Source: Acidithiobacillus marinus
GTDB taxonomy: Bacteria > Pseudomonadota > Gammaproteobacteria > Acidithiobacillales > Acidithiobacillaceae
DNA: 64,000 nt
Direction: 5' to 3'
Assembly (NCBI RefSeq): GCF_002847505.1
Contig: NZ_MXAV01000004.1
Location: 1-64,000, forward strand
Notes under the pieces: generated by a model
What the model saw: only the letters and a program-made list of their open reading frames with translations
Told to the model about the DNA's origin: nothing
The model's database searches: none
In this document: positions 25,977 to 34,177 of the stretch, piece by piece
How the letters are laid out: every line of letters begins with the position of its first letter
Numbering within the stretch: the stretch's first letter is position 1
Made by a program: the position numbers and the translations under genes

Positions 25977-26951
25977 ATGGAAGTCCCAACTCTCACCGAA
26001 AACCAGCAAGCCAGCCTGCACCGTGTTCAGGTGCGACCCATCCTGCCCACGGAGCGGGAACGCTGGAATACGCTGATGCAAACGTATCACTACCGGGGCT
26101 TTCGCACCTTGGCGGGCCGTAACCTGCGCTATGTGGCTACGCTCGATGGTCGCTGGGTAGCGTTACTGGGCTGGCATGCCGCCGCTTTTCAATGCCAGGC
26201 GCGGGATCGGTGGATCGGCTGGTCCTGGATCTTGCGCCGCCAGCGCTTGCATCTCATCGCCAACAATGCCCGTTTTCTGATCCTGCCCGGAGAATCCTTC
26301 CCGAATCTGGCGTCCCGTATTCTGGCGCTGAACCTGCACAGGCTCTCTGCGGACTGGCAATCCGTCTATGGGCATCCCATCGTGCTGGCTGAGACCTTTG
26401 TGGAATCCCCCCGTTTTACCGGTGCCTGCTACCGGGCCGCCAACTGGGTGGATGTCGGCGGAACCAAGGGCTTCGCCCGCCGTCCCGGTGGTGGCTATGT
26501 CCACCACGGCCAACCTAAACGTCTTCTGCTCTTTCCTCTCCATCCACAGGCGCGGGCCTGGTTGGCCCAGCCGCAGCCCCAACTCGAATGGACCCATACC
26601 CCCATGCAAACCGTGACGTTGAGCGACCGCGCAAATGGAAGGCTTGCGCCAAATCTTTTTCCGCCTTCCCGATACCCGCAGCAAACTAGGCAAGCAGCAT
26701 CCCCTCCCGGCCATCCTGACGGTGGCCGTGGCCGCTGTCCTGACGCGGGCCGAAAGTTATGCCGCCATCGCCGAGTGGGGCGGTCGCTTGACCCAGGCTC
26801 AATTGAAGCGCATCCGCGCCCGATTCGATCCCAAAACCAAGCGCTACCTCGCCCCCTCCGAACCGACCATCCGGCGCGTCTTGCAAGGGGCCGATGTGGA
26901 GGCGCTGGATGCGGCGATCGGCGCCTGGCTACTGGGTACGGCGGGCTTTGA
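25977..26951 (+). CDS. DUF4338 (DruA-like) protein carried by the IS
   Basis: The homologous part is about residues 1-215: RPILPTERERWNTLMQTYHY, RNLRYVATLDGRWVALLGW, WIGWSW, NNARFLILPG, ASRILALNLHRLSADW, GHPIVLAETFVE, GACYRAANW and TKGFARR. This is the DUF4338 pattern, shared with DruA of the Druantia anti-phage system and also found N-terminal to or beside ISAs1 transposases. After about residue 218 the frame runs through DNA that is coding in another frame for the transposase, so the annotated C-terminus (to 26951) is not meaningful. It was probably fused to, or translationally linked with, the transposase. Its function in transposition is unknown. Confidence 0.75.
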   Translation: MEVPTLTENQQASLHRVQVRPILPTERERWNTLMQTYHYRGFRTLAGRNLRYVATLDGRWVALLGWHAAAFQCQARDRWIGWSWILRRQRLHLIANNARFLILPGESFPNLASRILALNLHRLSADWQSVYGHPIVLAETFVESPRFTGACYRAANWVDVGGTKGFARRPGGGYVHHGQPKRLLLFPLHPQARAWLAQPQPQLEWTHTPMQTVTLSDRANGRLAPNLFPPSRYPQQTRQAASPPGHPDGGRGRCPDAGRKLCRHRRVGRSLDPGSIEAHPRPIRSQNQALPRPLRTDHPARLARGRCGGAGCGDRRLATGYGGL

Positions 26952-27733
26952 AGCGGTGGCCGTCGATGGCAAAGTCCTCAAAGGGGCCGCACGCGCAGAC
27001 GGCGCTCAGGTGCATCTGCTCAGCGCGTTCCTGCATGGACAGGGGGCCACCATCGCGCAAAAAGAAATCGCCCGGAAAACCAACGAAATTCCAGAACTGC
27101 GCAACCTGCTCCAGGACGTCAACATCGCGGGCAAGGTCGTCACCGCCGATGCCCTGCATACCCAGCGGGAGACCGCCCGCTTCCTCGTCGAAGACAAGAA
27201 AGCCGATTATCTCTTCACCGCCGTCAAAGGCAATCAACGAAAACTCCGCGACCGTCTGACGTGCCTCCCTTGGGGCGATTTTCCCCCTCAACGCTGAAAC
27301 CACAGAGGTCGGGCATGGCCGCTTTGAATACCGCAAAATCATCGTCGCCACCCGGGCAACCGGCCTCCATTTTCCGCATGTCGGACAAGCTTTCCTGATC
27401 CAACGCTCCACCATCAACAGCAAAGAGGGCACGATTCGGGATGATTATGCCTTCGGACTCACCAGCCTGACCCCGGATCGTGCCACGCCCGAAAATCTGT
27501 TGGGCTTGGCCCGTGGTCACTGGGAAATTGAAAACCGGAACCATCATGTCCGCGATGTGACTTTCCACGAGGACCTCTCCCAAGTCCGTACCCAGAACGG
27601 TCCCCATATGATGGCGACCTTGCGCGAACTGGCCATGAGCATTATGCGTCTCACTGGCGTCAAGAATATCGCCAAAGCGTGCCGGGATTTCGCCGCCAGC
27701 GCGCACAAAACGCTCCGCCAACTCGGATACTGA
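26635..27733 (+). pseudogene. ISAs1-family transposase, broken by a frameshift
   Basis: The first frame (26635-27297) encodes MEGLRQIFFRLPDTRSK, the AVAAVLTRAESYAAIAEWG segment, and the two catalytic aspartates in AVDGKVLKGA and TADALHTQ. It stops prematurely after GDFPPQR. The remainder continues in a second frame up to 27733, with VGHGRFEYRKI and the catalytic Glu in HWEIENRNHHVRD. The shift coincides with a run of five C at 27283-27287; removing one C restores continuity. The D, D and E residues are thus on separate frames and the enzyme should be inactive, unless this is a sequencing error or ribosomal slippage occurs. The ATG 26635 lacks a clear ribosome site. Confidence 0.85.
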
Positions 27734-27930
27734 GGCGCCACCACGGGGTTTACCTATCCGAGAATAGCTCCGGAGGGCGAGCTGCGTCCGTCAGCCACCC
27801 CATTCACGATTCTGCACCCAAAATCGCCTGAAAATGCCGCATTTCCACCAACTATAGCCCCTTCAAACCACCATTAAAATCAGTGGCGAAAACCTCTGCT
27901 ACTATATCTGGCGAGCTTGACGGAGCCCTG

Positions 27931-27940
27931 CCCGTTGACC
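27931..27940. repeat. 10-bp target site duplication, right copy
   Basis: CCCGTTGACC, identical to 25874-25883 on the other side of the IS. It codes for part of LWSTG in the interrupted DUF3426 gene. Confidence 0.93.
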
Positions 27941-28166
27941 AGAGAATTTGTCCGATCAAGGCTAAAACCAACAAGAAAATAATGAGTAGAAGTAGGTAAC
28001 GCCCCAGTCGTTGCCCCAGATGGAGACCCGTAGTGCTGATTTCACTGTCCATGTCCACTTGGAAGGTCTGCTGACAGACACTGCATTTGACTCGATAGTG
28101 ATGATTATGCAGGGCTTTGGGATCGACGCTGAAGGTGGATTCACAACGGGGGCAGGTGATTTCCAT
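27931..28166 (-). pseudogene. DUF3426 protein, N-terminal zinc-ribbon part, cut by the IS
   Basis: From ATG 28166 the sequence begins MEITCPRCES with Cys5, Cys8, Cys28 and Cys31 forming an MJ0042-type zinc ribbon. A membrane segment follows at about residues 56-75 (YLLLLIIFLLVLALIG), ending in ILWSTG at the insertion point. Translation would now run 26 codons into the IS and stop at 27852, giving a 104-residue hybrid that keeps the zinc ribbon and membrane anchor but loses the DUF3426 domain. The start lies 4 bp after the prmA stop, so it was tightly coupled. Confidence 0.9.
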
Positions 28167-28170
28167 ATTC

Positions 28171-29049
28171 TCAGTCTCCGGTTTTACGCTGGCCGTAGAG
28201 GAGCGACCAGTCTTCTTCATGTTGCGGCATCGCGAAATTAAAATAGGGGGCGTAGGCTTCCAGAATACAGGCCTCCTGACTGTGGAGAATACCGGAGAGT
28301 GCAATCCAGCCATCGGGCCTGGTCAGCGCAGCAAGGGTGGCGGCAAGTTGCAGCAAGGGGCCTGCCAGAATATTGGCCACCAGAATATCCGCCTGAGGCA
28401 GCATTTTTTGTTCGGGCAGCGACAGGTGCAAATGCTGGGCAACACCATTGTTCTTTGCATTGGCCGTGGCTACTTTCAGGGCCTGGGGATCGGTGTCGAT
28501 ACCATAAGCGGTTTTTGCCCCCAGGAGTAGGGCAGCTATGGCCAGAATGCCGGAACCGCAGCCGTAATCGATGACGCATTCTCCGCCACGAATGTGGCTT
28601 TCCAGAAAATGCAAGCAGCGCGAAGTGGTGGGATGGGCACCGGTACCGAAGGCTTGTCCGGGATCCAGATGTAACTGGTAAAGTGCGTCCTCGGGAGCGC
28701 GATCCCAACTGGGGACCACCCAGAGTTTTCCAAACTGACGAGCTGGAAATTGTGCCTGGGTGCTGGATACCCAATCCTGATCCACCACAGCCTGAAGAGA
28801 AGCGCCATAATGCTGCCAGGCGGCACTTTCAATCAGGGCGCGTAAATCAGCCTCAGCATGGACGTCGGCGGCAAAAAGTGCCTGACAATGACTGTGTTGC
28901 CAGAGCTCTCCGGGCACGAACAGGGCTTCGCTGGTATCCTGTTCCAGAAAAGTGATGGCTTCAGCGCCTGCTTCCAGTAGCAGTGCTTCCACGGGGGCCG
29001 CGGCATCGACCGGCACCTGCAGGTCCAATTGCCACCAGGCGATAGTCAT
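28171..29049 (-). CDS. prmA: ribosomal protein uL11 methyltransferase
   Basis: 292 residues. N-terminal substrate-recognition domain ([20 protein letters not shown]), then the AdoMet Rossmann domain: [23 protein letters not shown] and [14 protein letters not shown]. Trimethylates lysines and the N-terminus of uL11. It overlaps accC by 4 bp and is part of the acc operon. Length is normal. Confidence 0.96.
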   Translation of the reverse strand: MTIAWWQLDLQVPVDAAAPVEALLLEAGAEAITFLEQDTSEALFVPGELWQHSHCQALFAADVHAEADLRALIESAAWQHYGASLQAVVDQDWVSSTQAQFPARQFGKLWVVPSWDRAPEDALYQLHLDPGQAFGTGAHPTTSRCLHFLESHIRGGECVIDYGCGSGILAIAALLLGAKTAYGIDTDPQALKVATANAKNNGVAQHLHLSLPEQKMLPQADILVANILAGPLLQLAATLAALTRPDGWIALSGILHSQEACILEAYAPYFNFAMPQHEEDWSLLYGQRKTGD

Positions 29050-30392
29050 AGGGAGAGCAGCGCTTCCAGATAGTGGATGTTGATCTCACCAGCGGCATAT
29101 TGGGCTTCCTCCAAAATACGACGATGCAGCAGTATATTGGTCTGGATGCCTTCGATGCTAGTTTCCCGCAGGGCGCTGCGCATACGCATCTGGGCCTCTT
29201 CCCGGTCATTGCCGTGGGAAATGATCTTGCCGATCATGGAATCATAATAGGGGGGTACCCGATAACCGGCATAAATGTGACTGTCAACGCGTATTCCGGG
29301 ACCGCCCGGTGCATGCCAAGCTGTAATTTGTCCGGGAGAGGGGGTGAAGCGTTCAGGGTCTTCGGCATTGATGCGGCATTCAATGGCATGACCATGGAAC
29401 TGGATGTCTTCCTGTCGAAGCGGAAGAGCTTTTCCAGCAGCAATCAGAATCTGGGCCTTGACAATATCTACCCCGGTAATCATTTCTGTGACGGGATGTT
29501 CCACCTGCACCCGGGTGTTCATTTCGATGAAATAAAAGGTCTGGCTGGCGGGATCGTAGAGAAATTCAATGGTTCCGGCGCCACGATAACCCATATCGGT
29601 ACAGGCCTTGACGACTGCTGCCCCAATTTCGGCACGTTGTTTGGCGCTGATGCCGGGTGCTGGGGCTTCTTCAATGACTTTTTGGTGACGCCGTTGCACG
29701 GAACAGTCCCGCTCCCCGAGGTGGACGCAATGGCCGTGGGCATCGCAGAGCACCTGGAATTCAATATGACGGGGGGTTTCCAGAAATTTTTCCATGTACA
29801 GGGTCGGATTACCAAAAGCCTTGCCGGCTTCCGCCCGTGTCAGATTGGCGGCATTGATCAGGTGTGCTTCGGTATGGACGACCCGCATGCCGCGTCCGCC
29901 ACCGCCACCGGCAGCTTTGAGAATGACCGGATAACCGATGTCCTTCGCCAGTTTTTTGAGGGCTTCGTTGTCGTCTGGCAGGGGACCGTCCGATCCGGGG
30001 ACGCAGGGTACCCCGGCTTTTTTCATGGCGGTTTTGGCCGCAATTTTGTCCCCCATCAGACGAATGGTTTCGGCACGGGGTCCAATGAAAGCAAAGCCAC
30101 TATTTTCCACTCGTTCCGCAAAATCGGCGTTTTCCGACAAAAAACCATAGCCGGGATGGATGGCTTCGGCGTCGGTTACTTCAGCGGCGGCAATCACTGC
30201 TGGCACATTCAAATAACTTTGATCGCTGGGGGCGGGTCCGATGCAGACGGATTCGTCAGCCAGCTTGACATGCATCAGGTCACGATCAGGCTCGGAATGG
30301 ACGGCTACCGTGCGAATACCCAGTTCACGACAGGCCCGTTGTATGCGTAAAGCGATTTCGCCTCGGTTGGCAATGAGGATCTTCTCAAACAT
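29046..30392 (-). CDS. accC: acetyl-CoA carboxylase, biotin carboxylase subunit
   Basis: 448 residues from ATG 30392 ([17 protein letters not shown]); two codons after the accB stop region, TGA-A-ATG. ATP-grasp enzyme: glycine-rich loop [47 protein letters not shown]. It carboxylates biotin on AccB with bicarbonate and ATP in fatty acid synthesis. The start used in a longer frame (30410) would lie inside accB and is less likely. Confidence 0.97.
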   Translation of the reverse strand: MFEKILIANRGEIALRIQRACRELGIRTVAVHSEPDRDLMHVKLADESVCIGPAPSDQSYLNVPAVIAAAEVTDAEAIHPGYGFLSENADFAERVENSGFAFIGPRAETIRLMGDKIAAKTAMKKAGVPCVPGSDGPLPDDNEALKKLAKDIGYPVILKAAGGGGGRGMRVVHTEAHLINAANLTRAEAGKAFGNPTLYMEKFLETPRHIEFQVLCDAHGHCVHLGERDCSVQRRHQKVIEEAPAPGISAKQRAEIGAAVVKACTDMGYRGAGTIEFLYDPASQTFYFIEMNTRVQVEHPVTEMITGVDIVKAQILIAAGKALPLRQEDIQFHGHAIECRINAEDPERFTPSPGQITAWHAPGGPGIRVDSHIYAGYRVPPYYDSMIGKIISHGNDREEAQMRMRSALRETSIEGIQTNILLHRRILEEAQYAAGEINIHYLEALLSL

Positions 30393-30393
30393 T

Positions 30394-30867
30394 TCAATCC
30401 TCTGGGGCAATGATAAAGAGGGGTTCGCCGTACTCTACGGGCTGTCCATTACTGGCCAGCACCTTGATGATTTTGCCGGAAACGTCGGCTTCGATCTCAT
30501 TCAGCAATTTCATGGCTTCGATAATGCAGAGGGTTTGTCCGGCCTTGACGATGCTGCCTTCTTCGACAAAAGGCACGGCTTCGGGGGAGGAGGCCCGATA
30601 GAAAGTGCCGACCATGGGTGACTTGATCATATAACCTTGAGGCGCGCTTTCGGCGGCAGCCACGGGCGCCGCAGCAGGGGCCTGGATGCTTTCCGGGGCC
30701 ATTGCCGGCAGTGGCGCGGGCTGGGCGTGATAGGTCACATTTTGCGGCACGACGGGAGCCGCATGCCGGGTAATGCGCACCTTGCTTTCACCTTCAACAA
30801 CTTCAATTTCGTCAATGGCGCTTTTTTCGAGTAGTTCGGCTAGGCGACGAATGAATTGGATATCCAT
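30394..30867 (-). CDS. accB: biotin carboxyl carrier protein of acetyl-CoA carboxylase
   Basis: 157 residues. An N-terminal helical segment is followed by an Ala/Pro-rich linker (residues 40-75) and a biotinyl domain with the EAMKL site (Lys120) flanked by SPMVGTFYR and the thumb region [10 protein letters not shown]. Carries biotin between AccC and the carboxyltransferase. Lies 20 bp after aroQ and directly before accC, the common aroQ-accB-accC arrangement. Confidence 0.97.
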   Translation of the reverse strand: MDIQFIRRLAELLEKSAIDEIEVVEGESKVRITRHAAPVVPQNVTYHAQPAPLPAMAPESIQAPAAAPVAAAESAPQGYMIKSPMVGTFYRASSPEAVPFVEEGSIVKAGQTLCIIEAMKLLNEIEADVSGKIIKVLASNGQPVEYGEPLFIIAPED

Positions 30868-30887
30868 GCTTTTCCTTAATGAGGGGT

Positions 30888-31346
30888 TCAGTCAGGGCGT
30901 GAAACACGCCGGTAAATGGCTTCCAGAGCGAGGAAGTAACCGTCGGCACCTAGTCCCGCTATGACCCCCTGGGCAATATCGGAAAAATAGGAATGCCGGC
31001 GGAAAGCTTCCCGCGCGTGAATGTTGGACAAATGCACTTCAATGAACGGAATGGCCACTGCACTCAGAGCGTCGCGCAGGGCGACACTGGTATGGGTGAA
31101 TGCGGCGGGATTGATGATGATGTCCGTGACGCCCTGGGTGAGGGACAGTTGTACGGCATCAATCAGTTGATGTTCGGCATTACTCTGCAGGCTGCTGAGC
31201 GTCCAGCCCCAGTTGTCGGCCATGGCGTTCAGTTTGCTATCAATTTCAGCCAGGGTGCTGCGACCATAGTGTCCCGGTTCACGCTGACCCAGAAGGTTCA
31301 GGTTCGGTCCGTGCAGTACCAGTATATGAGGGGTAGAGACAGCCAT
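30888..31346 (-). CDS. aroQ: 3-dehydroquinate dehydratase, type II
   Basis: 152 residues. Signature [18 protein letters not shown] at 11-28, with the catalytic Tyr27; [16 protein letters not shown]; and [17 protein letters not shown]. Dehydrates 3-dehydroquinate to 3-dehydroshikimate, the substrate of AroE (14058). First gene of the aroQ-accB-accC-prmA unit; the promoter should lie in 31347-31450, where I see no convincing boxes. Confidence 0.96.
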   Translation of the reverse strand: MAVSTPHILVLHGPNLNLLGQREPGHYGRSTLAEIDSKLNAMADNWGWTLSSLQSNAEHQLIDAVQLSLTQGVTDIIINPAAFTHTSVALRDALSAVAIPFIEVHLSNIHAREAFRRHSYFSDIAQGVIAGLGADGYFLALEAIYRRVSRPD

Positions 31347-31459
31347 GGCTTCCGCGTAACATCAAGAATAAGCTAAAGTCTGCCGCAAATGCGCAGATAA
31401 ATCTAGGTCGTACTGGAGCTCCGCCGCCACAGTTTGCCCTTCAGGCATCGCCCCGCGCG

Positions 31460-31489
31460 TTGATTTGCCGTAGAATGTCTTCATATACA
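31460..31489 (+). promoter_or_regulatory. candidate promoter of the desaturase-like gene
   Basis: TTGATT at 31460-31465 and TATACA at 31484-31489 with an 18-bp spacer, about 85 bp before the start of the downstream gene. Reasonable sigma70 match, untested. Confidence 0.4.
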
Positions 31490-31580
31490 CAGCAATTATG
31501 CTTCATGGGCGCTGAAAGCAGATGGTGCAGTGTGCTGGAAACCTTATTGTTTGACGACGCCGGAGAGAGGTGGTTTAGCC

Positions 31581-32438
31581 ATGTTATACCCTGAATTGTT
31601 TAAATCCCTGGAGGCCGCGCGTTGGAATATGGCGACAGATATTCCCTGGGATCAGTTTGATCGGAGTCTGGTGAGTGAAGAACAGCTCCGCACGATCAAA
31701 ATGAATGCCGTGACCGAATGGTCAGCCCTGCCGGCCACAGAAATGTTCCTGCGCGATAACCGGGATGACTCGGATTTTTCGGCCTTCATGTCCATCTGGT
31801 TTTATGAAGAGCAGAAGCATGCCCTAGTGCTGATGGAGTATTTGCGCCGTTTTGCCCCGGAATATTTGCCGACCGAGGCGGAGTTGCATAATGTGCGCTT
31901 TGAATTTGATCCTGCCCCCGCCATGGAAACCCTGATGCTGCATTTCTGCGGGGAAATCCGCTTGACTCATTGGTACAAGTGCGCAGCCCAGTGGCATAGC
32001 GAACCAGTGATCCGTTCCATTTACGAGGTGCTTTCCAAGGATGAGGCGCGGCACGCCGGCATTTATCTGAAATACATGCGGCGGGCGATTGAGCGTCTGG
32101 GAGATTCGGCGCGTCTGGCTTTTGCCAAAATTGGTGTGTTGATGGCGAACACCAAGACGGCCAAGGCACTGCATCCGACCAATTTGCATGTGAATAAAAA
32201 TATGTATCCCGAGGATAGTGTGCAAAGTCATTTGCCCGACCCTGGCTGGCTAGAGCAATGGCTGGACACCCAGATTCATTTTGATGCCATTTGGGAAGCC
32301 AAGGTCATCAATGGCATTTTGCGCAATCTCTCCACCTTGCTGGAGGTGCCCATTCAGAGTGCCAAGGACCTCAGCCGTTATCGCAAGGCCATGTCCAGCG
32401 CCGAGCGGGATCCTTCCGGACATCTGGCTGCCGGATAA
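31581..32438 (+). CDS. ferritin-like diiron protein (acyl-ACP desaturase-like)
   Basis: 285 residues from ATG 31581, preceded by GGAGAGAGGTGG; an upstream start at 31530 has no such site. It is helical with a diiron ligand set: EWSALP and FYEEQKHA (ExxH) in the first half, FCGEIRLTHW and KDEARHAG (ExxH) in the second. The paired E...ExxH motifs match the ferritin-like superfamily, closest in layout to soluble acyl-ACP desaturases and ribonucleotide reductase R2-like oxidases. A role in fatty acid desaturation or oxidation is plausible, but the substrate is not evident. Stands alone. Confidence 0.75.
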   Translation: MLYPELFKSLEAARWNMATDIPWDQFDRSLVSEEQLRTIKMNAVTEWSALPATEMFLRDNRDDSDFSAFMSIWFYEEQKHALVLMEYLRRFAPEYLPTEAELHNVRFEFDPAPAMETLMLHFCGEIRLTHWYKCAAQWHSEPVIRSIYEVLSKDEARHAGIYLKYMRRAIERLGDSARLAFAKIGVLMANTKTAKALHPTNLHVNKNMYPEDSVQSHLPDPGWLEQWLDTQIHFDAIWEAKVINGILRNLSTLLEVPIQSAKDLSRYRKAMSSAERDPSGHLAAG

Positions 32439-32515
32439 AGGTGGCATTCAGCTTGAAGGGGATTTTTGTGGTCGCCATGTTGCAAGGGGCCCCGCAGATT
32501 TTCCGGGAAAACTGA

Positions 32516-32947
32516 GTGGCGTCTGTGGAAGCGCTCTGGCGGGGCATGTCTCTGGAAGAACGCCTGAAATGGGCGCTCAGTCCGGATTTACCCGATGATT
32601 ATCGTCCTTTTCTGCTGCGCGAGCAGTGGGTGCAGACGCGCTGTTATTTTGCCCGAAGGGCAGATTTACGGTCTGCTGAGGTAGAGGTGTTGGCCCAGGA
32701 TGGCGACTACGTCATTCGCCTGTGTATTGCCAAACGGCCGGATTTGTCTGCGGAACAGGTGGCGATTTTTTGCACAGACCGGGACCCCAATGTGCGTTAC
32801 GCCATTGCCCGCAATCCCTTGCTGACCGAACAGCAGCGGGCAGTTCTGCTTCAGGACGAAGACGAACTAGTCAGAACGGCCGCGGCCAAAGGGCCACGGC
32901 CGAGCAAGGAACGCTGCCGACCGGGTCAAGCGCCGTTACTGCGCTGA
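32516..32947 (+). CDS. LRV-like helical repeat protein
   Basis: 143 residues, start GTG 32516. After an N-terminal helical part it has three repeats of about 22-25 residues, each with an RxDL/NPLLxxxQ-type turn: RRADLRSAEVEVLAQDGDYV, KRPDLSAEQVAIFCTDRDP and ARNPLLTEQQRAVLLQDEDE. These resemble leucine-rich repeat variant (LRV) units that build a small solenoid, probably for protein binding. In Azotobacter an LRV protein carries an Fe-S cluster, but no cysteine cluster is seen here. It ends 12 bp from the convergent ftsZ stop. Function unknown. Confidence 0.7.
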   Translation: MASVEALWRGMSLEERLKWALSPDLPDDYRPFLLREQWVQTRCYFARRADLRSAEVEVLAQDGDYVIRLCIAKRPDLSAEQVAIFCTDRDPNVRYAIARNPLLTEQQRAVLLQDEDELVRTAAAKGPRPSKERCRPGQAPLLR

Positions 32948-32959
32948 CCCGATAGTATT

Positions 32960-34129
32960 TCAGTCAGCCTGGCGGCGCAGGAAAGCTGGGATATCCAGCT
33001 CGGAAAAGTCCGGTGCGCCACTGTTACTGCGGTTGCCGGGACTTACCGCAGGGGCCCGCTCTCCATGCCGCATACCCACGGGGATATCCAGATTGCGCCA
33101 GTCGGAAGGCGTGCTGGGACTGGTAGGGTTGCTGCTCCGACTCCGAATATTCTCTACGGCCAGACGGACCGGCTCGCGCTGCAAGCCGGTGGCCACCACG
33201 GTAACCCGCAGTTCGCCGTCGAGATCGGGGTCCAGCACCGTACCCACCTTCACATTGGCGTCATCGGCGGCATAACCGCGAATCAGTTCACCGACTTCCT
33301 GGAATTCACCCAGGGTCAGATCCATGCCTGCCGTAATGTTGACGAGAATGCCCCGGGCGCCGGACAGGTTGATGTCGTCCAGAAGTGGGCTGGAAGCGGC
33401 GCGGGTGGCGGCATCCCGTGCACGGTTTTCGCCCTTGCCACTGGCTGCACCCATCATGGCCAGACCCATGCCAGACATGACTGTGCGTACATCGGCAAAA
33501 TCCAGGTTCATCAGACCGGGGCGGGTGACCAGTTCAGAGATACCCTGGACTGCACCCAGCAGAATGTTGTCGGCAGCCTGATAAGCATCCTTGAGGCTGA
33601 TGGCGGTGCCGAGCACGGCCAGCAGTTTTTCATTAGGGATGATCACGAGAGAATCCACATGTTGGGATAACTCATCAATGCCGGAAAGGGCATGTTGCTG
33701 ACGTTTTTTGCCTTCAAAATTGAAAGGCTTGGTGACCACGCCGACGGTCAGAATGCCCATGTCCCGGGCGATGGCCGCGACGACGGGTGCGGCACCGGTG
33801 CCGGTTCCGCCACCCATACCGGTAGTGATGAACACCATATCGGCTTTTTCAAGGGCGGCACGAATGTCGTCGCGACCTTCTTCCGCCGCCTTGCGCCCCA
33901 CTTCCGGATCGGCACCGGCACCCAGGCCACGGGTAATCTGGGCGCCGAGCTGAATGGTGCGGCTGGCCAGGGAGTTGCGCAGCGCCTGGGAATCGGTATT
34001 GGCAGTGATAAATTCCACTCCTTCCAGTCCGGCACCACACATGTTGTTGATGGCGTTACCGCCACCGCCACCGACGCCGATGACCTTGATGACGGCGCCG
34101 TCCTGTTCGCAATCGTTTAATTCAAACAT
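32960..34129 (-). CDS. ftsZ: cell division GTPase FtsZ
   Basis: 389 residues. GTP-binding tubulin signature GMGGGTGTGAAPVVA near residue 105, the T3 region, and the NLDFADVRTVM strand. The C-terminal linker is Ser/Pro-rich, and the conserved tail is DFSELDIPAFLRRQAD, which binds FtsA and ZipA. Forms the division ring. Last gene of the dcw cluster; lpxC, which commonly follows, is instead 21 kb away on the other strand. ZapD at 21177 is a partner. Confidence 0.98.
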   Translation of the reverse strand: MFELNDCEQDGAVIKVIGVGGGGGNAINNMCGAGLEGVEFITANTDSQALRNSLASRTIQLGAQITRGLGAGADPEVGRKAAEEGRDDIRAALEKADMVFITTGMGGGTGTGAAPVVAAIARDMGILTVGVVTKPFNFEGKKRQQHALSGIDELSQHVDSLVIIPNEKLLAVLGTAISLKDAYQAADNILLGAVQGISELVTRPGLMNLDFADVRTVMSGMGLAMMGAASGKGENRARDAATRAASSPLLDDINLSGARGILVNITAGMDLTLGEFQEVGELIRGYAADDANVKVGTVLDPDLDGELRVTVVATGLQREPVRLAVENIRSRSSNPTSPSTPSDWRNLDIPVGMRHGERAPAVSPGNRSNSGAPDFSELDIPAFLRRQAD

Positions 34130-34177
34130 GATATTTCTCCTGATTCGTTGAATGGGAATTCTGCTGGGAAAAGACGG

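Larger units (their letters stand above)
25884..27930 (+). mobile_element. ISAs1-family insertion sequence with DUF4338 ORF, 2047 bp
   Basis: The ends are imperfect inverted repeats: CAGGGCCCTGTCAACCT at the left and CAGGGCTCCGTCAAGCT (complement) at the right, 14 of 17 matching. They are flanked by identical 10-bp duplications. Inside are a DUF4338 (DruA-like) ORF and an ISAs1-type DDE transposase in another frame, itself broken by a frameshift. At 2 kb it is longer than the usual 1.2-1.3 kb ISAs1 element, the extra length being the DUF4338 part. The last 200 bp (27734-27930) hold no gene. Confidence 0.93.

Noticed and set aside
25977-27733. Druantia defence system
   Set aside because: Only a DruA-like domain is present and it is inside an IS; no DruE helicase or other Druantia genes are nearby.
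29073-30350. 425-residue open frame opposite accC
   Set aside because: Shadow of accC codon structure; no ribosome site or domain pattern.
32454-32515. 20-codon frame ending directly before the LRV gene start
   Set aside because: Could be a leader, but no ribosome site is clear and length is within chance.
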